From assembly GCF_000321415.2 (NCBI RefSeq), contig NC_019902.2, positions 2,480,001 through 2,544,000 on the forward strand: DNA of 64,000 nt, in the 5' to 3' direction. How positions within the stretch are numbered: the first letter of the stretch is position 1; every line of letters starts with the position of its first letter. This stretch comes from Thioalkalivibrio nitratireducens DSM 14787 (GTDB taxonomy: Bacteria > Pseudomonadota > Gammaproteobacteria > Ectothiorhodospirales > Ectothiorhodospiraceae). The translations under genes were made by a program, and so were the position numbers. Below the pieces are notes generated by a model. That model saw nothing but the letters and a program-made list of their open reading frames with translations, searched no databases and had not been told where the DNA came from. Positions 40,089-48,167 of this stretch are shown piece by piece.

Positions 40089-40117
40089 ACCATAGCCGCG
40101 ACGCGCTATACCGTCAA
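40089..40117 (-). promoter_or_regulatory. Putative promoter of the methylase/IS66 pair
   Basis: On the minus strand TTGACG (40112-40117) and TATGGT (40089-40094) are spaced by 17 bp, about 35 bp upstream of the methylase ATG and only about 75 bp from the CRISPR trailer end. Confidence 0.5.
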
Positions 40118-40190
40118 GTCATCGCAGCTTTCTCCAGGGGGGGCTGAACGGATACAACGCTGTCCGGATAGCGAATGCGCGAGCGAAAGA

Positions 40191-43100
40191 TTTCTGAGCT
40201 GCCTGCGCGGCAGCGAACCAGGGATAGGTGATGGTTCTATTACGGTTATGTTTCTGAGCTGCCTGCGCGGCAGCGAACGGATTTCGCTGTTTCCGAACAG
40301 GTCACTCATATTTCTGAGCTGCCTGCGCGGCAGCGAACGAACAAAGACCGGCTCCGCGAGCTGGTGCAAATTTCTGAGCTGCCTGCGCGGCAGCGAACGT
40401 TATGGCCCGACCAAGCGCTTCGGCGACGATTTTCTGAGCTGCCTGCGCGGCAGCGAACGGGGGATATTCATTCGTAGGCCTTTACAATGCTTTCTGAGCT
40501 GCCTGCGCGGCAGCGAACCTCAATCAGAAGGGCTTCTCCACCCGCTACATTTTCTGAGCTGCCTGCGCGGCAGCGAACGTGATCCCGAGATTGGATAGCT
40601 CGCGGCGCATTTTCTGAGCTGCCTGCGCGGCAGCGAACCTGGGTCACGACCAGCTTGGCCCCGCCGTAGATTTCTGAGCTGCCTGCGCGGCAGCGAACGG
40701 TGTCGATATTGGCAATGTCTTGTGCTGGTGTTTTCTGAGCTGCCTGCGCGGCAGCGAACAACAGCATTCGTTTCGTGATCGGGGGGATGACTTTCTGAGC
40801 TGCCTGCGCGGCAGCGAACTTGACGGGAATAGATACGGTCCATGCGCCACATTTCTGAGCTGCCTGCGCGGCAGCGAACGGACACGCGGGCGCGGCGGTC
40901 CCCAAACAGGATTTCTGAGCTGCCTGCGCGGCAGCGAACGGCCAGGACAACGGCGCGAAGAAGCTGCAAGATTTCTGAGCTGCCTGCGCGGCAGCGAACG
41001 GTGGGGTCGGTTAGCGTCTGCACGACGTTCATTTCTGAGCTGCCTGCGCGGCAGCGAACGATTTCCATCTCGTTGATCGTCTTGTAGTTGCTTTCTGAGC
41101 TGCCTGCGCGGCAGCGAACAAAGTCGCCGGCCTGGATCCCGCCGAGATCAATTTCTGAGCTGCCTGCGCGGCAGCGAACCCGGCCCTACCTCGATGCCTC
41201 CCGCGACGTCTTTTCTGAGCTGCCTGCGCGGCAGCGAACGGCCTGCTGATGGAGCTCCGTTCCGACACGCATTTCTGAGCTGCCTGCGCGGCAGCGAACG
41301 CGGCACTACACCCACAGCCACCTCAGCCGCTTTTCTGAGCTGCCTGCGCGGCAGCGAACGATCGTGCGGCTACGTCGGAACCTGACCTGGTTTTCTGAGC
41401 TGCCTGCGCGGCAGCGAACGACGGCGGCGACATGACCGCGGCGAGCCTCGATTTCTGAGCTGCCTGCGCGGCAGCGAACTTCGAGATCACGCGGGAAATG
41501 CTCCTGCAGATTTTCTGAGCTGCCTGCGCGGCAGCGAACTCAGCGTCTGCTGGCGGTACGTCGTGCTCGAGTTTCTGAGCTGCCTGCGCGGCAGCGAACC
41601 GTTACCCCGCCCGGGAGATGCAGAGGAACCTTTTCTGAGCTGCCTGCGCGGCAGCGAACGACGAGGCGGACCCCGCGGCGTTCGTCTCGCTTTTCTGAGC
41701 TGCCTGCGCGGCAGCGAACGCGAGCACCTGCTCGATCAATTTGACCCCCGTTTTCTGAGCTGCCTGCGCGGCAGCGAACGTGAAGCTGCGGATCGATCTC
41801 GATGCGGACGTTTTCTGAGCTGCCTGCGCGGCAGCGAACGGTCGGCTCCAGAAGCGCCTTCGAACGCCACATTTCTGAGCTGCCTGCGCGGCAGCGAACC
41901 CACCACGCCGCGCTTGGACACGCAGCCCAGCGTTTCTGAGCTGCCTGCGCGGCAGCGAACCTGATCGCGGTCACCAAGGGCACTCCCTACGTTTTCTGAG
42001 CTGCCTGCGCGGCAGCGAACCCGGGGCCGGCACGCCGCGGCCGTGTTTCAGGTTTCTGAGCTGCCTGCGCGGCAGCGAACGAGGAGCAGCAGGCCGCCAA
42101 GGATCACCTACATTTCTGAGCTGCCTGCGCGGCAGCGAACAGCGGCGACGCACTGGCTCTGACGTTTGATCATTTCTGAGCTGCCTGCGCGGCAGCGAAC
42201 GCCTGGATCTGGCTCGGCGTCATGCGCTCGAGTTTCTGAGCTGCCTGCGCGGCAGCGAACGCGTACATCGACAGCCACCGCGGCATCCCATATTTCTGAG
42301 CTGCCTGCGCGGCAGCGAACCCTGGATTGCCGTACCTGGAGTCGGCGTTACCTTTCTGAGCTGCCTGCGCGGCAGCGAACGTAGGCACACGTCCGTTGCC
42401 ACTTCTCCAGCATTTCTGAGCTGCCTGCGCGGCAGCGAACCGAGCCCCCGCCATCCCCTGATCTGACCGAGATTTCTGAGCTGCCTGCGCGGCAGCGAAC
42501 GCAATCTCCGCATACGCTTCGGCGTCGGTGTTTTTCTGAGCTGCCTGCGCGGCAGCGAACCGCAGACCGACGCGGCAGCCTTCCAGTCGGGCTTTCTGAG
42601 CTGCCTGCGCGGCAGCGAACGCGTGATCGCGCCGCCGGTCAGGAGGCCATAATTTCTGAGCTGCCTGCGCGGCAGCGAACAAGAAATGACCTCCACTGAC
42701 AACATCGTCTTTTTTCTGAGCTGCCTGCGCGGCAGCGAACACGGCCACCGGTGTAGACGACGACGGCGAAGATTTCTGAGCTGCCTGCGCGGCAGCGAAC
42801 AGACGACACGCTCGGCGGCTTGGCGCATGGGATTTTCTGAGCTGCCTGCGCGGCAGCGAACACTGTGGGCGGTTTCGCCTTCATGATTGACAATTTCTGA
42901 GCTGCCTGCGCGGCAGCGAACAAAAATCTGATGCCGGAGACACCTACGCAACAGTTTCTGAGCTGCCTGCGCGGCAGCGAACCTGACCGCTCAATGGCCG
43001 CCGCGATGAACAAATTTCTGAGCTGCCTGCGCGGCAGCGAACGCCGAACGCTTGAGTTAAAGCGCCGACTGTAATTTCTGAGCTGCCTGCGCGGCAGCGA

Positions 43101-43886
43101 ACGCATATCAAGTGCAGTTACGCCAGCGGCGACGTTTTCTGAGCTGCCTGCGCGGCAGCGAACTTCCAGACCCGGAGGGAGAATTCGAATACCAATTTCT
43201 GAGCTGCCTGCGCGGCAGCGAACTTTGGGTTCTCCGGCGTGGTGGACCCGGACGATTTCTGAGCTGCCTGCGCGGCAGCGAACAATTGTGGGGCGCGCTG
43301 ATGGTGCCGGGAGCGTTTCTGAGCTGCCTGCGCGGCAGCGAACCAGAAGGGCAAGGACAAGCTGTTCAAGGCGGTTTTCTGAGCTGCCTGCGCGGCAGCG
43401 AACAGCGGTGGGCTGGATAGCCTGGTCGAGTTCGTTTTCTGAGCTGCCTGCGCGGCAGCGAACGTGCAGCCGCCCCACCGACACATGGAAGAAGTTTTCT
43501 GAGCTGCCTGCGCGGCAGCGAACCAGGGCCACGAGGCGCTGCATGCTCTGGCTCATTTCTGAGCTGCCTGCGCGGCAGCGAACCGACGCGCCCGGGAGCT
43601 GCAGGCGGAGCTCGAGTTTCTGAGCTGCCTGCGCGGCAGCGAACGGAAAAAATCGAGCGCGACGAGCGGCCCAATCATTTCTGAGCTGCCTGCGCGGCAG
43701 CGAACGCGAGACAGCGAGAACGGCGCGGAGAACTGCCGTTTCTGAGCTGCCTGCGCGGCAGCGAACTGCAAGCCTTGGCCGAGGACATCGCCGCAAACTT
43801 TCTGAGCTGCCTGCGCGGCAGCGAACATCATCGAGGAAGCCGCCAAGGTCGGCAGCCATTTCTGAGCTGCCTGCGCGGCAGCGAAC
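40191..43886 (-). CRISPR. Type I-F CRISPR array, 62 repeats and 61 spacers
   Basis: The 28-bp repeat starts GTTCGCTGCC and ends GGCAGCTCAGAAA on the minus strand, the direction of transcription. Its hairpin is CTGCC-GCGCA-GGCAG and the predicted Cas6f product keeps the 8-nt handle CTCAGAAA. I counted 62 copies from 40191 to 43859; all look identical, even the trailer-end one. Spacers are 32 nt, with a minority of 33 nt, and no duplicate spacer was noticed. The repeat is of the I-F type and matches the neighbouring csy genes. The leader lies at the cas6f side. Uniform repeats and large size suggest an active, growing array. Confidence 0.98.
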
Positions 43887-44018
43887 TAGCGCTCTACTTC
43901 TCTATATTCCTGATTGTTAAAGAATAAATCGGCTCACTGCACGTTTCACCCAAGTAGGCCCATAGGATTATAACGTGTTGATTTTTCAAGCGTCCGCTGA
44001 GCCACTTGGAAAAAAGGG
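43887..44018 (-). promoter_or_regulatory. CRISPR leader with pre-crRNA promoter -10
   Basis: AT-rich stretch between cas6f and the first repeat. On the minus strand a perfect -10 TATAAT lies at 43967-43972; the -35 is poor. Transcription would start about 75 nt before the first repeat. Confidence 0.7.
43971..43983 (-). promoter_or_regulatory. IHF binding site in the CRISPR leader
   Basis: AATCAACACGTTA on the minus strand fits the IHF consensus WATCAANNNNTTR at every fixed position. IHF bending of the leader is needed for spacer integration by type I-F Cas1-Cas2-3, so the site makes sense about 85 bp from the first repeat. Confidence 0.7.
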
Positions 44019-44579
44019 TCAAAACCACGGAATGGTGGCTTCCCGGCTGATCCCGTAGCTGTTGAACGCGCCCACCACGCAGCGAGTCTGTACTGGTTCG
44101 TGTTCGATGAAAAGGCTGAAACGCTGGCCGGAGCTGGTGCTGTACACGGTGAGGAACGGGGTCTTCACCTTGCGAGCAACGGTGTCCGGGATACGCTCAC
44201 GCGCCTCTTCGTGGGTTTCTCCGTGTCGGCGCATGCGCCGTCGTCGAAGCCGTTCGACGTTGGTCTTGTATTGTCGGCGGCGGACGCCTCTGTGTAAGAC
44301 TTCGGCCGGGACCGCGCGAAGAGGGGCGATTTCCAGTTGGCCCCGCATACCGCCCAGCCATTCCTCCTGCATCAGTGTTTCGATGCGCTCTTGGGTTCCA
44401 TGGACTCGCAACCGGTTCCCAAGAGGCGGGGCTTTTTCAAAATCGGGGAGGCTGATGCCGATATCGTCAGCTTCCAGGACTACCAGCCGACGATGAAGCT
44501 TGCTGACCAGCGCTCCGAGCAAGGTGGTTTCTCTGAACTCGGGGTCTGGAAGCACGGTGAAGTCCAGATAGTGGTCCAT
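44019..44579 (-). CDS. cas6f: CRISPR pre-crRNA endonuclease Cas6f (Csy4)
   Basis: 186 residues, the usual Csy4 length (187). It cuts pre-crRNA at the base of the repeat hairpin and stays bound to the 3' stem. His29 (SKLHRRLV) aligns with the catalytic His29 of Pseudomonas Csy4. The arginine-rich helix that grips the RNA is present (NVERLRRRRMRRHGETHEEA), and the C-terminal part has the Gly-rich/aromatic strand STSSGQRFSLFIEH. It begins 3 bp after cas7f and is the last cas gene before the array. Confidence 0.95.
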   Translation of the reverse strand: MDHYLDFTVLPDPEFRETTLLGALVSKLHRRLVVLEADDIGISLPDFEKAPPLGNRLRVHGTQERIETLMQEEWLGGMRGQLEIAPLRAVPAEVLHRGVRRRQYKTNVERLRRRRMRRHGETHEEARERIPDTVARKVKTPFLTVYSTSSGQRFSLFIEHEPVQTRCVVGAFNSYGISREATIPWF

Positions 44580-44582
44580 GGT

Positions 44583-45623
44583 TCAGTCCGCCTTTTCGCC
44601 AAACACACCGCCGCGAACGATAGTTGCGAGCACGAAATGCTGCTGCTCTTCCGCGGGTTCCTGGTCCTTGAGAATCCAGTTGTCGAGCAGCGAGTAGAAG
44701 TCTGCCTTTTCCTTGGGCTGGCGGAATGCGGTGCCTTGGGTGGTCACCGAACCATAGGGCTCAACGGCGATTGGCCCCGTTCCGCGTTCGGTGGCGTCCG
44801 GGTACCAGGTGTCGATGGTGCGGATGGCGTTGCCCAGTTTCTGGGAATGGATCCCTGCGATCTGATCGACCGTGTAGAGGGTCTTGCTCTTGTTGCCCTG
44901 ACCACGATCGAGGATCAGCTCCTGCGAGGGGAACACCTCCTGTCCGGCACCCATCCGCGCGAACGCCGTGACTTCCAGCAACACGAAGCTTTCGCCCGCA
45001 AGCCCCTGGCGGATGACCTCCGCGAGTTCCTGAAGATCCGTTTCCGCATCCCCTTGGGCCGTGAATTCTCGCACCGGAATCTCCAGCGCGTTGAAGGCCC
45101 AGGTTTGCGTCGTTGCACCATTCTCCTTGCGTTCGACGCGAACCTCGACGGCCTCGGCGCCCATGCGATTGCGCCACAGGAATCGGGCATTGGCGATGTT
45201 CTGCGCATATCGGCGCGCCAACGCGGAGAAACCATGTCTATCCACGTAGCCGCTGACCACGCTTTCGAGCTTCGCCTGGTACGGCGCGCTGTTACAGGCC
45301 GACGGCTTTCCTGCACCACCCAGCACCTTCAGCGTGAACCGCGCCATCAAGGTGTCCCGGTCGTTGGGCAGCATTGCGACATCGACCGTCTGCAGGTTGG
45401 GGTTCTGGATCGCCGCGTCCAGCTTGGCCGGATCCTGCTTGTTGGCCTTCAGGCGGTTGGAGATGGTGCCGCGCACGGATTTTTCCCGTACCGGAATGGC
45501 GATCCATTGGTCGGGATTGCCCCTGTCGGACCACTGTCCGGAATAGAGCAATGCGTCGGAGGGGTCGAGCTTGCGTTCAAAGGCAAGGACGGAAGCAGTA
45601 TGAAGTTCAGTGTTCTTGGCCAT
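44583..45623 (-). CDS. cas7f: Csy complex backbone Cas7f (Csy3)
   Basis: 346 residues, close to the 342 of Pseudomonas Csy3. Six copies form the crRNA-binding backbone of the I-F Cascade, kinking the guide every sixth base. Family blocks seen include LHTASVLAFERKLDPSDALL, VREKSVRGTISNRLK, NARFLWRNRMGAEAVEV and KTLYTVDQIAGIHSQKLGNA. Lies between cas5f (17 bp) and cas6f (3 bp). Confidence 0.96.
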   Translation of the reverse strand: MAKNTELHTASVLAFERKLDPSDALLYSGQWSDRGNPDQWIAIPVREKSVRGTISNRLKANKQDPAKLDAAIQNPNLQTVDVAMLPNDRDTLMARFTLKVLGGAGKPSACNSAPYQAKLESVVSGYVDRHGFSALARRYAQNIANARFLWRNRMGAEAVEVRVERKENGATTQTWAFNALEIPVREFTAQGDAETDLQELAEVIRQGLAGESFVLLEVTAFARMGAGQEVFPSQELILDRGQGNKSKTLYTVDQIAGIHSQKLGNAIRTIDTWYPDATERGTGPIAVEPYGSVTTQGTAFRQPKEKADFYSLLDNWILKDQEPAEEQQHFVLATIVRGGVFGEKAD

Positions 45624-45640
45624 GTCGGGTTCCTCCCTGG

Positions 45641-46636
45641 TCAGGCGTAAACGTTGGGTTCGTAGTCATTGCGAAGACGATACCGGCCATTATCCGGCTC
45701 GCTCTCCGGGTACCACAGAAGTTGTTTCGGGCTTGTCAGCTGATGCGGGCCAATCCACTGGCCGATCGAATAAAGGCTTTCGACAAACCGGAACGGGGTT
45801 TCGGCATCCCGGACAGCAGCGACGGTGCCCGGATCATGCAGCGGCCCAAGTGCGCCATAACCCACGGGAATCGGCACGATCCATCCGGATGAGCCGCGTG
45901 GCCGACGTGGTTCCCAATGAACCGTGGGTGCCTGTTCGGTATCAGCCGACTCTTCGCCATGGCATTCCCAAGTTAGCCGGGACAGATCCAGCCAGGCGTC
46001 CAACAGCGTGGATTCCGGTCTCTCTTCCCGCAACGTTTTCCAGTGGCTTTGCAGCAGGTCGTCGCGAGCAACCAGCGCGAATCCGGGAAGCCATTGCCGA
46101 AGCAGTTTTCGGTATTCCTTCGGGCGCGCTTCCGCGTCCTCGGTCACTGGGATGATTCGCGTGCTGCGCCGGCGCGCGTTGCGGGTAGGCTGTACCGTGC
46201 CGCCCGCAATGCGCAGGGTGTGGACGAGTTCCTCAATCTGCCGCGCCACTTGCTCGTTTTCGGAACTCTTGCAGCTATCTCCGCGCACGCTGAATACAAG
46301 GGTGATTTCCAGGTGAGTCCGACCCTCCTCGACGATGGCCGCTGGTCGATTCGACTGGACATCACGCTTGCTCTGAAATATTGGATTGCGAGTCAGCCGG
46401 AACGTACGCGGAAATGTCGCTGTGGAGATTTGCGGCTCGTGACGGTGGCAAATGACTCCAACGGAATCGAAGAATAGTTCCAAGCTACGTTCATCCAGTT
46501 TCCGCTCCAGCGTGTGCATCAGCCCCACGAAGGCCGTCATCGCCGGAAAGCCCCAGGTCAGCGGACTGGAGATCGCATTAGCGTTTTGCACCCGCAATCG
46601 CGGGATTTCGAGTAGGTAATTCGGCTCTTCAAGCAT
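45641..46636 (-). CDS. cas5f: Csy complex subunit Cas5f (Csy2)
   Basis: 331 residues from the ATG at 46636 (MLEEPNYLLEIPRLRVQNAN), which overlaps the cas8f stop and begins as Csy2 proteins do. An upstream in-frame ATG at 46690 would add 18 residues inside cas8f and is less likely. With Cas8f it caps the 5' handle of the crRNA. Typical blocks are SPLTWGFPAMTAFVGLMHTL and SGWIVPIPVGYGALG. Confidence 0.94.
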   Translation of the reverse strand: MLEEPNYLLEIPRLRVQNANAISSPLTWGFPAMTAFVGLMHTLERKLDERSLELFFDSVGVICHRHEPQISTATFPRTFRLTRNPIFQSKRDVQSNRPAAIVEEGRTHLEITLVFSVRGDSCKSSENEQVARQIEELVHTLRIAGGTVQPTRNARRRSTRIIPVTEDAEARPKEYRKLLRQWLPGFALVARDDLLQSHWKTLREERPESTLLDAWLDLSRLTWECHGEESADTEQAPTVHWEPRRPRGSSGWIVPIPVGYGALGPLHDPGTVAAVRDAETPFRFVESLYSIGQWIGPHQLTSPKQLLWYPESEPDNGRYRLRNDYEPNVYA

Positions 46637-47894
46637 GCAGGAGCACCTCGCGCAGAGAGTCCTTCCAGAAACGAAATGCCGCATCGTCAAATGGAAGCCG
46701 ATGCTGGAGCCTTGCGTTCAGCCAATTGCCGAATCGATGGCTCACTTTATCCACCCATTCCTCGTTCTCGCATTCGGTTGCGAAGTCCGGGTCGATATCG
46801 GCTCGGCGGGGATCGAGCCACAAGGCCTCAAACCTGTTCAGCGAGCAATCCGGAGAGGCGCTCCATCCCGGCTCCAGGGTGTGCAGCTCGGCCGCATACA
46901 GGAGCAGCTCGTCCACCAGTTTATTGAGATGTTTGTCGCGTCGCTGTCGAGTCGTGACGTTTGGCGGCGGGTTTGTCGCAAGAAATCGCTTGAGCGCGGT
47001 GACCACCTGCCGAACGCCTGGTCGGCGCCCGAAGGAAGACCGGGAAAACACGGAGTCAACGAATAGCGGTGGCCTGAGGTCACGGTTGGCCCAGTTGGGC
47101 GGCAGCGACGCGAGCAGGTAATTGGTGCCGTGCCGTTCGAGGTTGAGCTGCGAAACGTTCTGAGGCTTGGTTCCACCCAGCTTCTGGACAGCTAGATTCG
47201 GGTACTCGTGAAAACCCGTTTCACTGTATTCCCCTTCACGCCGCGCCTTGCGTGCTGCCTTTGCTTCCTCCGAAAACCGGTGGTCATTAATGGTTTGGTA
47301 CACCACATGGGCGAGTGAAGCCGCGTACAGCGGTGCGAGCAGGTGAAAGTCCGTGTCTACAGTCGGGTCCCCACCCGCAAGCCAGTACACCTGTTTTGCC
47401 CGGGTGTGACTGGCCTCGATGCCGCGTGGCTCCACGATACGGGCGAAGGCCCGCAACCATTCCCGGCCCTGATCGAGATCATCGCTGAATGCGGCAGCCA
47501 GTTCGTCGTCGTCCGCCAGTACGCGACTCAGCAGCGTTCGGCCGCCATGCTCCACCTTCAAGAACTTGTAGACATCCAGCGCGGCAGCGTTACCGACCAC
47601 GTCCTCGTTGAAGCCGGAACTCAGGACATGGCTGCCGACTTCCGGATGCTTCGGCAGCTCCGTCGGCGGCCGAAAAAGGTTGGTCCCTCTCGCATCCGGG
47701 TGAATCGCCTTTAGCGAATGCGTGACGACCTGAAGTTGCGCGACGCGGCGAGCAGCGTCCGCCAGCCAGTTCTCGCGTTGGTACTGCTGTTGCAACGCTA
47801 GATACTTGGGGTCGTCGGGTGCCAGCTTTTCTGCTTTGACTTCAAATCGGGCCGTCAAAAAGGCCTCAACGGAATTGCGGAGTAGGTATCCCAT
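46629..47894 (-). CDS. cas8f: Csy complex large subunit Cas8f (Csy1)
   Basis: 421 residues, near the usual 434. It recognises the CC PAM and recruits Cas2-3. Recognisable blocks are HPEVGSHVLSSGFNEDVVGN, LLAPLYAASLAHVVYQ and PQNVSQLNLERHGTNYLLAS. It is the first gene of the effector operon. A 272-bp gap with its own promoter separates it from cas2-3, so its expression can be set independently of the adaptation genes; that gap also contains the mini-CRISPR described below. Confidence 0.95.
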   Translation of the reverse strand: MGYLLRNSVEAFLTARFEVKAEKLAPDDPKYLALQQQYQRENWLADAARRVAQLQVVTHSLKAIHPDARGTNLFRPPTELPKHPEVGSHVLSSGFNEDVVGNAAALDVYKFLKVEHGGRTLLSRVLADDDELAAAFSDDLDQGREWLRAFARIVEPRGIEASHTRAKQVYWLAGGDPTVDTDFHLLAPLYAASLAHVVYQTINDHRFSEEAKAARKARREGEYSETGFHEYPNLAVQKLGGTKPQNVSQLNLERHGTNYLLASLPPNWANRDLRPPLFVDSVFSRSSFGRRPGVRQVVTALKRFLATNPPPNVTTRQRRDKHLNKLVDELLLYAAELHTLEPGWSASPDCSLNRFEALWLDPRRADIDPDFATECENEEWVDKVSHRFGNWLNARLQHRLPFDDAAFRFWKDSLREVLLHA

Positions 47895-47947
47895 TAGAGC
47901 GTCTCCGTGCTCGTGGTAAGCGGAGGCAGCTGCCCCGGCGAGCTTGG

Positions 47948-47976
47948 ACCGTAACGACCTTCGCTCTTCATGTCAA
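47948..47976 (-). promoter_or_regulatory. Sigma70 promoter of the cas8f-cas5f-cas7f-cas6f operon
   Basis: On the minus strand a perfect -35 TTGACA (47971-47976) and TACGGT (47948-47953) are spaced by 17 bp; the cas8f ATG is about 50 bp downstream. The -35 directly abuts the mini-CRISPR protospacer. Confidence 0.7.
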
Positions 47977-47977
47977 T

Positions 47978-47999
47978 CCCTTGTACTCTTTTTTTAAAC
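47978..47999 (+). promoter_or_regulatory. Predicted Cascade target (PAM CC plus protospacer) upstream of the cas8f -35 box
   Basis: CC at 47978-47979 followed by CTTGTACTCTTTTTTT matches the pseudo-spacer at 48120-48135 (CTTGTCCTCTTCTTTT) except at positions 6 and 12. Complementarity ends after 16 nt. Position 1 bp from the -35 element means a bound Csy complex would block the promoter. Inference from sequence match, not shown experimentally. Confidence 0.75.
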
Positions 48000-48065
48000 T
48001 CCCCACGAGTTCCCCCTTGTCTTTGCACTTGCGAACCCTCTCCATCCGCTTCCTTTGCGCCTGCC

Positions 48066-48167
48066 TGATACACTTCAGGCTGCCCCGCGAGGTTTTCTGG
48101 CGCATAGCCAGCTCAGAAACTTGTCCTCTTCTTTTTGGACTTACCTGCCGAACAGGCAGTCGCAATT
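48066..48167 (+). ncRNA. Mini-CRISPR encoding a cas-regulating crRNA-like guide (CreR-like)
   Basis: Read on the plus strand, opposite to the cas genes. An extended -10 (TGATACACT, 48066-48074) predicts a start near 48081. The first repeat-like element (48092-48119) matches 22 of 28 array-repeat bases: hairpin CTGGC-GCATA-GCCAG and an intact 3' handle CTCAGAAA (48112-48119). The stem differs from the array (CTGCC/GGCAG) by a compensated C-G to G-C swap. A 20-nt pseudo-spacer follows (48120-48139). The second element (48140-48167) keeps only the hairpin core CTGCC-GAACA-GGCAG and ends in the cas2-3 stop codon. Cas6f processing would yield a short guide, 12 nt less than normal, or two Cas7f steps. 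Target: the cas8f promoter. Confidence 0.75.

Noticed and set aside
37779-40190. Terminal inverted repeats for the IS66/methylase element
   Set aside because: Left and right candidates around 37800 and 40130 share only short GAAAG-like words; not enough to define ends.
40200-43860. Many long open frames across the CRISPR array with repeated FLSCLRGSER, VRCRAGSSE or FAAAQAAQK units
   Set aside because: They are translations of the 28-bp repeat in the six frames; spacer-repeat periods of 60 bp keep frames open. No start signals or codon bias.
48014-48035. A second possible target of the mini-CRISPR guide (CC then CTTGTC)
   Set aside because: Only the first six bases match and position 7 is wrong, so the seed is too short compared with the 47980 site.
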